This document shows positions 1-10,821 of a DNA stretch of 64,000 nucleotides, one piece after another. Position 1 is the stretch's first letter. Every line of letters begins with the position of its first letter. A program made the translations under genes and the position numbers. Below the pieces are notes generated by a model. That model had not been told where the DNA came from. It saw only the letters and a list, made by a program, of their open reading frames with translations, and made no database searches. Source of the stretch: Thuidium tamariscinum. Its lineage: Eukaryota; Streptophyta; Bryopsida; Hypnales; Thuidiaceae. Location of the stretch: positions 9,858,001 through 9,922,000 of the forward strand of contig OX344751.2 in assembly GCA_947034885.2 (NCBI GenBank), given 5' to 3'.

Positions 1-739
1 TCCCTCGTGAAATCCTCAACACAAATTCCGCATCAAGAAATTTGAGCAGTTCCAAGTGTGGGAGAAATAAGGCAATTAAGCCACCAGCCCGGCCGCCATT
101 CGCCACGCTCACAATTCTAATTCAAGTCTGCAGCAACATTGAGGAAAAGTAGGGTTACCGGCCATGATCGGAAAACAGCCTGAAACGATCTGTTGAAGCA
201 AGAGATCAGTCCTACTGACAATCCATAAGATTATTTAAATCTGGCCTTCTAAGCGGCGTTCTTTTATGGAGTTTTTCAGACTGATTTGGGGGTATTTCGG
301 TATGGCTTCACTCTGTCGGTTTCCTTAGGGTTTAGGGTCTATCACAATTTACATCTGTCATTATTTTCACTCAATGCTCCTTAAACCAAAACAGCACTTT
401 CATCTAAATAGTGAGGTCTAGCGATCAAAAGCTCTAGTGCACAACGAATCAAACAATCCTGAGGAATTCTGAGAAAAATAAGAGAAGTAGTGTTTCAGAA
501 TTGGTGCTCACCAGCCTACTCCCGTGCTGCTACCCCAGCAAAGAGCTTCGTTCAAATCTGTAATAAAATGAAATATGGACTATCCAGCAAGCGTTCAGAA
601 GAGATTCACGCCACTAGAAGGAGCAAAATTCTACTAGCTTACGAAAACTTCGTTTCCTGGGCATAGGCGCGGGCGCTACGAAGAACAAATGATGAGCATC
701 CACGAGCCCATGCTCCAAACCCCAGGTCGGAACTCTGTC
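1..739. other. GC-richer stretch at left edge, unassigned
   Basis: This stretch is less AT-rich than the DNA that follows and has the texture of gene-flanking sequence, but no open frame looks like a conserved protein. Two telomere-like units (TTAGGG TTTAGGG) lie at 325-337. Read on the minus strand they form an AAACCCTAA telobox, a motif common in 5' regions of plant housekeeping genes. One inference is that this is the promoter or leader of a gene transcribed leftward off the window. No exon can be assigned. Confidence 0.3.
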
Positions 740-1481
740 TTAACCCTGAACTGCCGGCCACGCCATTTCGTGGCTTCTGCATGAACAGAAGATCACGTGG
801 AGAGCGACTGAGAGCGATTTTTCATCCATTTTTGCCTTCTTGACCTTTCATGGAGGGTTATGAAGAGTACCAAATAGAGTTTGTAGTCTTGTTAGAGTTT
901 ATCTTCTCGTAAATGAGAAGTTAGTAAAACAAATGGATCACAAAATATGCTATTTTTAGTGTATTTTGGAAGGTAGTTACTCCTTGCTTTAAATCTATAA
1001 TTTCTCTACAAAAACAATATTTTTTGACTTTGAGCCCAACTAACAAAATGAAGGTCATCTATTCTTCTTTCTTTTCCTATCGGAATTTTTGAAAAATTCA
1101 TAATTTTGAATATTTTATTGCAATTTGAACTTTGCATGTATTTTCAATGTCTTCTTGGATTGTAATTATAGGATGATGTGGAAATTCAACTTACACCATG
1201 ATGTTTGCCACTAAACTATACACACATGTAAAATTCTCAGATTTTTTGAGATAATTTTCTATTTGATATGATTTTTCTTCATTTTTTCTTCAAAAATTCT
1301 AAGAAAAATCAATTCTCTTCCAAAAAATCTAAATTTTTTGGAAAGCACAAAAGAGATGTAACTTCATCTCTACAAAATAAATACAAAAATTTCATACATA
1401 TTTAGTCCCCAAATGGTAGTAAACTGTATATTGGCACAAGGGTTGAAACCTGTGGTTATAGGTCCGACATTTAGGGGTTAC
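740..1481 (+). repeat. TTAA-ended repeat, family A, copy 1
   Basis: The copy starts TTAACCCTGAAC and ends ATTTAGGGGTTA. Its body matches the copies at 8899-9629 and 16368-17101, and in reverse 52551-53295. Shared landmarks are a GC-rich opening around GCCATTTYGTGGC, then TTTTTCATCCATTTTT, a run near AACTAAYRAAATGAAGGTC, and a tail CCWGTGGTYATAGGYCCG before the end. It has no coding potential and is probably a non-autonomous DNA transposon. It abuts a family E copy, so the two shared-end families sit head to tail here. Confidence 0.8.
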
Positions 1482-1922
1482 TTAACCCTTCAACGACGGA
1501 TAGGTGGCCATAGAATTTTGATACCGCGTGACATTATCTCATTCATCTGTTTTGAATAATCCAAAAATACTTATTGAAAGTCAAAATACGATAGAACATC
1601 TCCCCTTTCCACCCCTAATACCAAAGATGAATAGTTGCAATTTTATCCTACACGGGAAGATTCTTTGTCATTCAATAAACACAAAACTTAAGCTGCAACA
1701 TTTAAAGATTAATTCTTGACGGATGGACTGGTGGCCATGGAAATCATGCATTTTGATACAATGTAACATCGTCTACTTTGAATAAGTCAATTATACTCAT
1801 TTGAAGTTAAAATACTATAGAAGATATTCCCTCTTATCAAAGATGAATAGTTGCACTTGTATCCTACAAGGAAAGATTATTTATCATACATTGAACACAA
1901 AACATCGACCTTGATGTTTAAC
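1482..1922 (+). repeat. Two consecutive family E repeats
   Basis: Two diverged copies of a ~215-230 bp repeat lie head to tail (about 1482-1712 and 1713-1922). The first begins TTAACCCTTCAACGACGG. Both contain GGTGGCCAT, a CATTTTGATAC-like stretch, AAGATGAATAGTTGCA and a late AACACAAAAC. The same sequence is found at 14018-14245 (opposite orientation), 20390-20594 and 57883-58050. The ends share the TTAACCC signature of families A and B. It has no coding potential and looks like a MITE. Confidence 0.7.
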
Positions 1923-3983
1923 CTTGAAAAGATGTTGCAGACCAAAATAATTCAATGGATGATAGGAAATTCTTGCATATAAGATAGAAGTAGAATTGTT
2001 CATATTTGAAATTTTGTGTAAAAAAGAAGAGGTCATGAACAATAGTTTAGTCTCCAATTAATATTTTTCTAAAAAATTTAAATAAATTTAATTTGAGGTT
2101 TTTGATTGTGAAAAAATGAGATTAAATTTGATACATATATTATCACATGTCAAAAATATAAATTTTTAGAAATGTGTATTTTTGTATAGAAATCTAATGA
2201 AGTTTGACCAAGCACAAACATAAACTATTCTTTATAGGTTTAAAAAATGCCTAGGCCATTGAATTGTTGATTCAACAGATGAGGGCCTAGAAGTCAACTC
2301 TAGAGAGCTTTGATTTAGGAGAATTTGTAATAGAGGGATCCATTCTTAACCAACACCCTATCAACAATCAATAAGGTACTCTATTTCCAACCAAGGTTAG
2401 AATATATAGATTTTCAATTTTTCCTTTGAATGTATTTTTGTACTTTTCATGGTTTGGACCAATAATTTTATGACATGTAAGTGAGCAAGAAAGTAGGAAT
2501 CAATGAGCAAAAAAGTGTTTCTTGAATAATCAAAATTGGATGACTATAGGTGTTAGTCAATGGTCAAGACCAACTTTTGCCTTTCAAAATTCATGGTAAT
2601 TTCAATTCAAGAAATAAAGTTATGAGTTTTTTTATAAACCCCATCAATCCTATCAATACACCTTTGAAAATACTTGCTATACCTTGTACTACCCTAGATC
2701 ATGTCCAAATGTGCTTCTTTTATCGATTATGGGTCCCTTCTTCTATAGCATAGTCTTTTCCATTTTGAGAAGCCAATTGCTTTTTCAATACTCATGGGAT
2801 ACTCAAATGATACTTTGTGCTATTTTTATCAAAGTAGATATTATATAGATAAAATTTCACTATTGATCACACAATACAATAGTAATCTAGCTATTTAGAC
2901 CCCTCAAAATGAACATTTTGTTTAAAAAACATAGCTAGCATCTATTGGCTTTAGCCCATTAGCAAAAAAATCATGCATAAGAAAGACATTGGGAGAATTT
3001 GTCTCACAAGGTTAATACATGTCCAATGTTGTATCTCTATTGAATGCATGGAATAATAAAAATGGCCTTTTACATTGAATCTTTTTTGGGCCTCAAAAAC
3101 TAGTTGTATGAGTCATTCATCTTGAAAATCAATGTCGATGTTCTAATGATCCACCTTGGTTAGTACACATGCAACCAAAGGAGATTCAAAAAATGTAACT
3201 ATGATGTTTCACAAATTTGTCCTAATAGTACTTGTAACATCAATCAAACAAAGTCAAACTATTTTTAATTAGTGCACTACATTCTTATAATTTATGCAAA
3301 AATAAACATTTGTGCTCACACTAATTTTCAAAGTGACACTACATTCTCCCTACCACTATTGGAACAAATCTACATAGTGAAACAACATTCAAAATTAATG
3401 TAGTAGTCTCCATTAAAATAAAATGACATTCTAATCTAATGTAAGGTACAAGTACCTATAACCCAAGAGAATAGTAATTCTTCATATTTTGAGAAATTTA
3501 TCATGATTTTGTTTTTCATCACATTAATAGTTGAAAATCATGAATTTTTTTTAAATGATAATTTTGAAAACCTATACAATTGTGTTGTGAATTTGAAAAA
3601 GTTCAAATATATGGTGTATTCCAATTAATGTGATATTTTGCTTTCATGTTTGCAAATTATACATCTTATTCATCCTATACCAATATATTTTCAAAATTGG
3701 TTTAGAATTATTAGTGTAGGTTTTGAAATAATTGCTTCTACTTTAGAAAGGTTCTTTAAAACAAAACAATCATTCTAAGTTGTTGTAGGACGTTCCTTCA
3801 AATATTATTGAAGCACATTAAGAATATAGGGGAGAAATGCAATAAATCTTGGTGTGAACAACAACAGTGTGGCCACCTCATCCCTTTGAGGTCTCCTTGT
3901 TCTATTAGTCTAGAAGAAAGAAACTATGATGCTATGGTTGGCATTCATTAGAAACTTGTTCATTTGAGGTTTTAAAGAGTAAC
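1923..3983. other. AT-rich intergenic DNA
   Basis: About 2 kb of AT-rich sequence with only short random frames. No gene, clear inverted repeat or tandem array was recognised. It is probably decayed repeat material. Confidence 0.5.
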
Positions 3984-3986
3984 TTT

Positions 3987-6083
3987 CACTACAAGAAAAA
4001 GGGGTGTTTTAAGTGGGATTTTAAGTCAAAAAATGCATATTGAAAGGTCATGTACTTTAAGTAAAATTTGCTTAAAATCATGTGTCTAGGACTTGCATTA
4101 AAATACCTTGATGAAAGGTCAATTTAATGAATTTGGCATGTCTTTTCAGCATTCTTAAAAGACAACTCAAACTAGAAACAAAATCTTCTATAGGAGACAT
4201 TCTACTTTGTAAAAATTTATACATTTTAGAGAGCCAAAATCACCAAGAAATTTTATTTCTTACAAGAAGTCCAAATGTACATATGATGAAGTCTAAATCT
4301 ATGAAAATTCCAAATCTATGAAAAAAAATCCAAAATCTACGGAAAAAATCTGAAATCTAATAACAAATCTAAATCTATTAAGGAAACAGAAATCTAAGGA
4401 AAAAAAAATCTAAAATCAAAGAACAAATCTAAATCTACAAAGAAAACTAAAATCTTCCTGCAACAAGCCTGAAAACTAAAATCTTCCTGGAGACTTAGTG
4501 GTAGTAACAAGTCTGCGGCCAGAGAGATGAAGAGGTCGATCTGGACTTGCGGTGACAAAAAGATATCATCTAGTGGAAAGGAGGATATTCTTCAACCAGA
4601 CCTACGATGCCAGCCATCGAAGTCTACAATCGAAGTCCAGAATCAATATCAACATTCAGCAACACACACCACTTGGATGCTGCCCCAGTCCACGACAATG
4701 TAGTACTCGAGAGTCTCTAAACTCATAGCCGCAATCCTCAAAGATCTGCAGAACATCAAGAACAATGCCAAAATCAATGAATGATGCTTGATTTGCAGCA
4801 ATGGTAGTTTAGGTCGTGCGCCAGAAGTTCGAGAGATTCTACCATCACGGCAACGTAAGAAATAACTACTCCGGGACACACGAATCTTATACAAGATCTG
4901 GCGTACACCTAAACTCACGAATACGGTTCCCTATAGGGCGCAATCTGAGACTATTAGATTGTTACAAACCACTGGCGCTTAGCTTGCAGATAGCTGCTAA
5001 TTAAAAAAGACGCTTGCTAACTAAGATCTGAAACCATTACCAGAAACAAAGATTCCACAAGGCTACATCAGGTCACAACAAGCCTCGAGTGTCGTGAGAG
5101 TCACCCTTGATCTAGTTTCCATACTTAATCCAAGGTTGCACGAACAAATATCCATTTCTACTAGCGAAAGAACCACAATAGCAACAACAGTCACACAATA
5201 CTAAACAGTAACCCCCGGGGAACAGGAACATACACACATTGCTCCAAATTTGAACCTCAGAATGTACCTTCGAAATTTGCGCCTCTAACCTTTCAAATTG
5301 AGATTCACATCTCAAGCACTGGCGAAGTCCGCCTTCGGAAACTAAACAAGACCGCAAATCGCTTGCTTAATCTCCAAAGAACCAACGGCAACCAATGCAA
5401 CAACGCTAGGCAAATAGTACCGTTCACACAAACTGCACCTTTCCCGTGCCCTAAACGAATCCAAGAAGAAGCACAACTGAACTCCCAAACCTATCAATGT
5501 CGCTACATTCCCTAAACCAATGCCGACAACCACAACTACAACCACAACAATCCCTAACAACAAGACAGATTTACATACAACACTCCCAAACTTCCTCCCA
5601 AGCACACCAAATCTTAAATCCAACAAATCCAGGAATGAGCCCCTTCCACTCGCTAGTCGACACTCGAAAGACGATAAAGACTTCCCAGAACACTAGATCT
5701 AAGTTAGAGACCAAAGCAAGAAACTCCCGTTGCACACAATGCAAGTAGAGAGCTCTGAAGAGAGTTGGCGAGACACTACTAAGAGCGGTGACAGAGTACT
5801 CCAGAGCGGTGACAGGAGCAATGCGGCAAGCCCTTGACGACAAGAACAGATGCTTTTTTCTATTTTTACACCGAACACACCGCTTGCTCACTACAGGAAA
5901 ACAATCTACATGCCGCTCAGTGACCGAAAAGAACGTTTTCGAGAACATTTATATGACTTTTAAGAATTTATAACTGAATGTACACGATTCCACTTCCCAA
6001 GTTGACTTTCCAGTACTTTCAATGTCTTTTCAATATTTTCTTACTATTATCTCCTACTAAAAACACCCACATCTCTTGTAGTG
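3987..6083. mobile_element. Non-autonomous CACTA (En/Spm-type) transposon
   Basis: The left end reads CACTACAAGAAAAAGGGGTG and the right end, inverted, CACTACAAGAGATGTGGGTG. These are canonical CACTA superfamily termini. The element is flanked by a 3-bp target duplication TTT (3984-3986 and 6084-6086), as expected for the class. About 4285-4480 is a subterminal array of short AAATCTAAATCTA-type motifs, typical of transposase-binding regions. The interior (4500-5950) is much less AT-rich than its surroundings, but its frames (for example a 125-aa frame on the minus strand, 5571-5948) do not resemble a TNP transposase. It is probably a 2.1-kb deletion derivative or a carrier of captured sequence. 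Boundaries are seen directly; the class follows from established termini. Confidence 0.9.
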
Positions 6084-6086
6084 TTT

Positions 6087-6388
6087 GAGACTTCTGAACA
6101 AGTAATTCCTCAATTACAAATCTTTGTTAAAAGGGAGGATTCATCTATGTACTTTTGAAGTACCTTTAGATCTGATAGTACAAAAATTTGCCTCTATTAT
6201 GTAGTTGAGTATGGTCTTTTTTGCCAAAAACCAATCCAAATGGTTGTAGGCCAAAAATACATAGGAAGTACAAATATATAAAAGATTACCTTCAATCTTT
6301 TGAATTCATATTCTTTTTAGATACATGAGTTTTTATCTATCTTGGCTATGAATGATCTTTAAGATCAAGAATTGAAGATTTTGAAATG
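6087..6388. other. Short AT-rich spacer
   Basis: About 300 bp of AT-rich DNA between the CACTA element and the family G repeat. Nothing was recognised in it. Confidence 0.4.
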
Positions 6389-7134
6389 TTAGGTAGGGTG
6401 AATGCAAGAAATACCTGTACTATGTGTTGCATTTTACTACAGTACTCATGACTTTTTTTGGAATACTTTAAAACTACAAAATTAATTTGAATTTTTTTGA
6501 AAAATATGAATAATGTATATACTTCTAAAATGAAGGTTTTCACCAAAGGAAATTGATAGAAAAATTCTCTAAGTAGGAGAATGTAAAGAGCGCCAAACCT
6601 CAAGAAAATACATATCTTCATGTTTTAATTTGGAAAAATAGTAAAAATAAGTAAATACAAAAAATAAAAGGTGGCCATTTGAAACAACTCTATGGAAATG
6701 GTCATTTACCAAAAAAACCACCAAAATAATAATTTATATGTTTCAAAATTCAAGCAAAAAGAAGTTCACTTTGTAGACTTCCACACCATATAAATATAAT
6801 TTTTTTCAAAATCCCTCAAGTGGAGAGATGTAAGTCTACTAGAAGACCATTTCATCCAAATTTCATCTCAAAATCATTAAAAAAAAGGTACTCCTTAGTA
6901 CTAAAAACCTCCAAATTGTCATTTGTGACATTTAATCACTAGTACTATTTTAGTATTAAACTATTTTTGAAAATTATGAAAAAATTATATAAGGTGTATG
7001 ATATTCATGAATACCTTTTCCAGAAATCTTGAGTCATTTAGAGAAAAAATGCAAAAGTTATGGCCAAAAAATAGATCAGCACTTAGGTTGTGACAGAAAA
7101 TAGTACAAGTGTTTCTTGCATTTACCCGGTAGTA
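6389..7134 (+). repeat. Family G inverted-repeat element, copy 1
   Basis: The left end TTAGGTAGGGTGAATGCAAG and the right end (inverted GGTACTACCGGGTAAATGCA) form imperfect terminal inverted repeats. The next bases, ACCTGTACTAT and inverted CTTGTACTAT, extend the match. The body aligns in the same orientation with 55002-55742, sharing for example TAAGTAGGAGAAT followed by an AARAGYGCCAAA motif. It is about 745 bp with no coding potential. Probably a non-autonomous DNA transposon of unknown superfamily. Confidence 0.65.
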
Positions 7135-7797
7135 CCATTCCTTCTTTTGCCATAGAAATGATTCCTTAATATAGGCAACCTTTTTGAGTTAGTTTAGAAA
7201 TGTAACTACTTGTGAAAGTTTATTTTGAAATAATTAAACTTAAAATTCTAGCTAGTATTAAGTGTGAGTTATAGATTTGGTTGGAAATTCAAAGAGGATT
7301 TTGGACACTTATTGTTGTTCTTCTTTGGACACAATCATGTGTAAACCTACGAATTTTAATTGTGTCGATTATGGATGTATTCAAAATCAAACAATGTTGG
7401 TATGTGAGGATTATGTGACAATTAAGTACATCATTAAGATGCAAATCACGCCATTCTTAATTGTATTAGTCCATTGGATTATGTATATTATATACTATTA
7501 TTATACATGTATATACACCTTCTCATTATGAGGAGAAACATGGCCATTTCAACCACAAATTTTTCAAGAGAATATGCTACTCTATCTCACCTCAAGAGGT
7601 CACTATTTTTTGATATTTTGCCAAAACCAAAAGAGACTAAGTTTCATCAAATGGTAATTACCAGGGTACCCCTTAGTTGATTTCTAGCCAATTTGTTTAG
7701 AAGGCAAAAAATCTTTGAAATCTAACTCTCCCTTACTATCATGACAATTTGTTGCAATTTGTAACTCTTCACCTTTAATTTTTTGTAATTATTGAAT
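7135..7797. other. AT-rich intergenic DNA
   Basis: About 660 bp with only short random frames. No feature was recognised. Confidence 0.4.
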
Positions 7798-7799
7798 TA

Positions 7800-8074
7800 A
7801 GGTAGGAACACCCAAAAGTGCCCGTTTCTCATATTGTGCCTAATTCCTGTTATTATGTTGTTCAGATTTTTTTACAGTCTTGTTGGTGAGTGAAAGCATG
7901 TTCCAACGCACCAAAGAACAGTGGATTTGGATACCATATATGCAAAAGTTATTAACAATCAAAATGTGTTTCTGAAAGCGCCATCTAGAGTCTGGGTACA
8001 TGACTGATTTTGAAAATGTATGCATGTTGTACAGGGCTCTTTAAGGTCAGGTGCCATTTTGGGTGTACCTACCT
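7800..8074 (+). mobile_element. Family C MITE, copy 1 (TA duplication)
   Basis: The inverted ends AGGTAGGAACACCCAAAAGTG and, inverted, AGGTAGGTACACCCAAAATG bound a 275-bp element flanked by TA on both sides (7798-7799, 8075-8076). The body matches 54142-54414 in reverse orientation, including AGCATGTTCCAACGCACCAAA and CTGAAAGCGCCATCTA. Related ends bound 10466-10819 and 54830-55986. A TA duplication fits the Tc1/mariner (Stowaway-like) group, although the terminal sequence is not the usual CTCCCTCC. There is no coding capacity. Confidence 0.8.
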
Positions 8075-8569
8075 TATGCATGACATCAAGGAGTTCACCT
8101 CCTACCCCCAAAAAAATTTCATTAATATTCTATTAACTTAATACTTCCTTCAGGCTTGTACTTGAAGTTGATACTTATTTGCATTGTTGGATGCTGATAA
8201 GGAGTTCTGCTTCTTGTTGCGTGAAGTTTCTGAATATCTTGTTTTCTATGATTATTGACAAAACCGGAATGTGAAGAGCATAACATTTAGTAGCACTTGA
8301 TGGCTCTGCCTTCCCTTGTTCTAGAGTTCCATGGATGGAAATCATCCCTCTTCTGGAAAAAAATCCCAGTCGGCCACACTTCCTAGCCGGCCACACTTCA
8401 GTTTTGGCAGCTTCTGGCAGGCCAGCCAACTACCTCAGTCCACTTCCGAATTCGAATAACTGAAATGGATTAAAAATTAAAAAAAACTTCCGTCACCCAC
8501 CCACTCACTTCCAGCGGCCACACCCAACAGCGAGTTCCCATCTGATCCATGAATTGACAGTAGGTCACC

Positions 8570-8627
8570 TACTCCGCCTTTACTTCCAGAAATTTTGATA
8601 CTCCGCCTTTACTTCCAGAAATTTTGA
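8570..8627. repeat. 29-bp perfect tandem duplication
   Basis: The unit TACTCCGCCTTTACTTCCAG plus AAATTTTGA occurs twice in direct succession without mismatch, indicating a recent slippage event. Confidence 0.95.
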
Positions 8628-8671
8628 TGTTCAGGCAGTGCTGACAAACTGGCTGCCCACGAATGAGATGC

Positions 8672-8724
8672 AAAATCAGTAACTACTGATTTTGGATGAT
8701 ATGATGTGGAATATTCCACATCAT
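8672..8724. other. Two adjacent palindromes
   Basis: AAAATCAGTA-AC-TACTGATTTT (8672-8693) is a 10-bp inverted repeat with a 2-base spacer. ATGATGTGGAAT followed by ATTCCACATCAT (8701-8724) is a perfect 24-bp palindrome. They lie 7 bases apart. No protein-binding role can be assigned. Confidence 0.9.
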
Positions 8725-8898
8725 AAAACCCGTGGGGGGGCAAGCTTTCCATCAGCTACTAAATGTTATGAGGAGTGCCAATTTTGCTGAGGATGACAGA
8801 AAATCTGTTCATGGAGTCCTCACCACGTCACTAATTAATATTACAAAAGTATTCTAATAAAACTCCATTCTTGTTGCCTTTGTTTGTGAACATATGTT

Positions 8899-9629
8899 GA
8901 CCCCTAAGCGCCGGCAGCGCCATTCTGTGGCTTACGAATGACTTCTCCAAGCCACTAGAAGGGCTGAACAATACTTTTTTCATCCATTTTTTTCCAATGA
9001 CCTTTCATGTTGAGTTACAAAGAGTGTCCAAGTGAATTCTTAGTGTAATTGATGTTTTCTTTCATGTAATTGAGAAATAATGAAGGAAAATGGATGGCAA
9101 AATTTGTCATTTTAATGTATTTTGAGAAATTGAGTAAATCTGAAATTTCTCCTTGAAAACGACATTTTTTGAATTTGAACCCAACTAATGAAATGGAAGT
9201 CCTCTACTCTAGTTTCTTTTCCAATTGAAACTTTGAAGAAATTCGTAAAATTGAATATTTTATTGCAGTTTGAACTTTGGCTGTATTTTTAATGTCCATT
9301 GCATTCTAATTATAGATGTACATGGCAAATTAGTTTACACCATGATGATTTCCACTGTATTTTTCACACATGGTGAAATTTTCAGATTTTTTGAGATTAT
9401 TTTCTATTTTATATGATTTTTTCTTCATTTTTTCTTCAAAAAATTCCAAAAAATACAATTTTCCTCAAAATAATCTAAAATTGTTGTGAAGTATAGAGGA
9501 CATGTATTTTCATCTCTGAAAAATAAAATAAAAAATTTCATACAAATCTCGTTAAAAAATGGCAACAAACTGGGTGACGGACAGTGAGTTCTGAAACCAG
9601 TGGCTATAGGCCCGGCGTTTAAGGGTTAA
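8899..9629 (+). repeat. TTAA-ended repeat, family A, copy 2
   Basis: The start TTGACCCCTAAGCGCCGG has lost one base of TTAA; the end is GGCGTTTAAGGGTTAA. The body is collinear with 16368-17101 over its full length, including TTTTTTTCCAATGACCTTTC and the AAACCAGTGGCTATAGGCCC tail. It has no coding potential. Confidence 0.85.
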
Positions 9630-9993
9630 CAATAGCATGCAAGTCTCCTATCCAGGCCTGTGGAATGCGGTGCAAACACAAGCTTTGAATAGCTATCTGT
9701 AACCATGGACCTTTGAATGAAACTGGGGTGGGGTGATTACAAATCACTTCCAGTGATCTCCACAGTCATCCCACGATGAAAGAGCTTCAAGAAATTTTGT
9801 AAATAAGTTACTAACAGAGATTCGATCGCAACAGACTTTGCTAAGTTTTTATACTCAAAAGACATCTCTCTGGAACAGCTCAATACTGTTCAAAATTCAC
9901 TCTCCTTCAAATGTTAAAATGTTTTTGTTTTGACACAAATGAAACGGAATTTCATTGCAAAATAAAAAGATACCAAATGTTAATAAAAATGTT
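9630..9993. other. Unique spacer
   Basis: About 360 bp between repeat copies. No gene or structure was recognised. Confidence 0.4.
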
Positions 9994-10463
9994 TTAACCC
10001 CTAAATGTCTAAGCTGTGTTTTTTGGCATTATAATGTTTTGGGGCAGTTCACTACGAATAGAGTTTTTATTTTTTTTCTTTGAAATTTTCACACAACATG
10101 TGTCCAAGGAGTAGCTTGAAGGCCCAACAATTTTCGTAACTTTTGACTTTGTGGTTAAGAAGTTATGGCATGATATGTCATTTTGTTTGAAGTGAAGGCA
10201 GCCCAAGCAGCTGAAAAAAATCCTTTAAAAAAACTTCTTTTTCAAAAGTGAAATTTCAAATTGATTCTTTAGGTTTTTACAGACATGGGAAGCTTTGATC
10301 ATTCCATTTGGATTCACGAGTCAAAAGTTATGAGGAATTTTAGTTTGCGGGTTTTCAATGAATTCCACGAGACTGAATGGAGGAGAGGGGAATAATAATA
10401 ATTAACGCTGCATTGGAAAAGCAGACTGAGGGCAAGTGTTACTTTGCAGAAGCAGACTTGAAC
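9994..10463 (-). repeat. Family B repeat, truncated copy
   Basis: This begins TTAACCCCTAAATG and follows the first ~370 bp of the copy at 17320-18832. Shared stretches are GGCAGYTCACTA, GTCC/GCCC-GAGGAGTAGC, AAGGCCCAACAATTTTC and GGCAGCCCRRGCAGCTGAAA. The match fades by about 10400 and a family C element begins at 10466, so only one end survives. Orientation is given relative to the copy at 46560-47470. Confidence 0.75.
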
Positions 10464-10465
10464 TA

Positions 10466-10819
10466 AGGTAGGAACACCCATAACCGTCACTGCACTCATA
10501 ACTGCAAGTAGACTGCCCTTAAATTGTCTTCAAGAGTACCTCCAAATTATCACTCACTCTTAATTTTGATTGGTAAACTCTGAATTTTTTAGATTTTGTT
10601 GTGAGAATCAAGGTAGATTTACTAGAGTGTGGTATAGAGTGCCCTAGTGAGTTCCACTTTGAAAATTCACAGAAATTAGATGACTTGTCTAAATTAAATT
10701 TTTTTTTTTTGAAAATTCATGATTTTCAGTTGCTAATACTGTAAAAATATTTTTCCTAGAAAAAGATACCTTGAACTCTACTGAATTGCTTATTTTGATG
10801 GTTATGGGTGTTCCTACCT
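10466..10819. mobile_element. Family C MITE, copy 2 (TA duplication)
   Basis: The ends AGGTAGGAACACCCATAACC and, inverted, AGGTAGGAACACCCATAACC are perfect over at least 20 bp and are flanked by TA (10464-10465, 10820-10821). The element is 354 bp. Its interior differs from copies 1 and 3, so this is a separate subfamily sharing ends. It has no coding capacity. Confidence 0.85.
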
Positions 10820-10821
10820 TA

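Larger units (their letters stand above)
8077..8898. other. Mixed intergenic DNA with small repeats and palindromes
   Basis: About 8290-8660 is less AT-rich and could be a gene or pseudogene remnant, but no conserved protein was recognised. A 29-bp direct duplication (8570-8627) and two palindromes (8672-8693, 8701-8724) are listed separately. Confidence 0.4.

Noticed and set aside
325-337. TTAGGGTTTAGGG considered as an interstitial telomere
   Set aside because: Only two units are present; a telobox in a promoter is more likely.
5571-5948. 125-aa minus-strand frame
   Set aside because: It lies in the interior of the CACTA element and has no recognisable domain or transposase motif.
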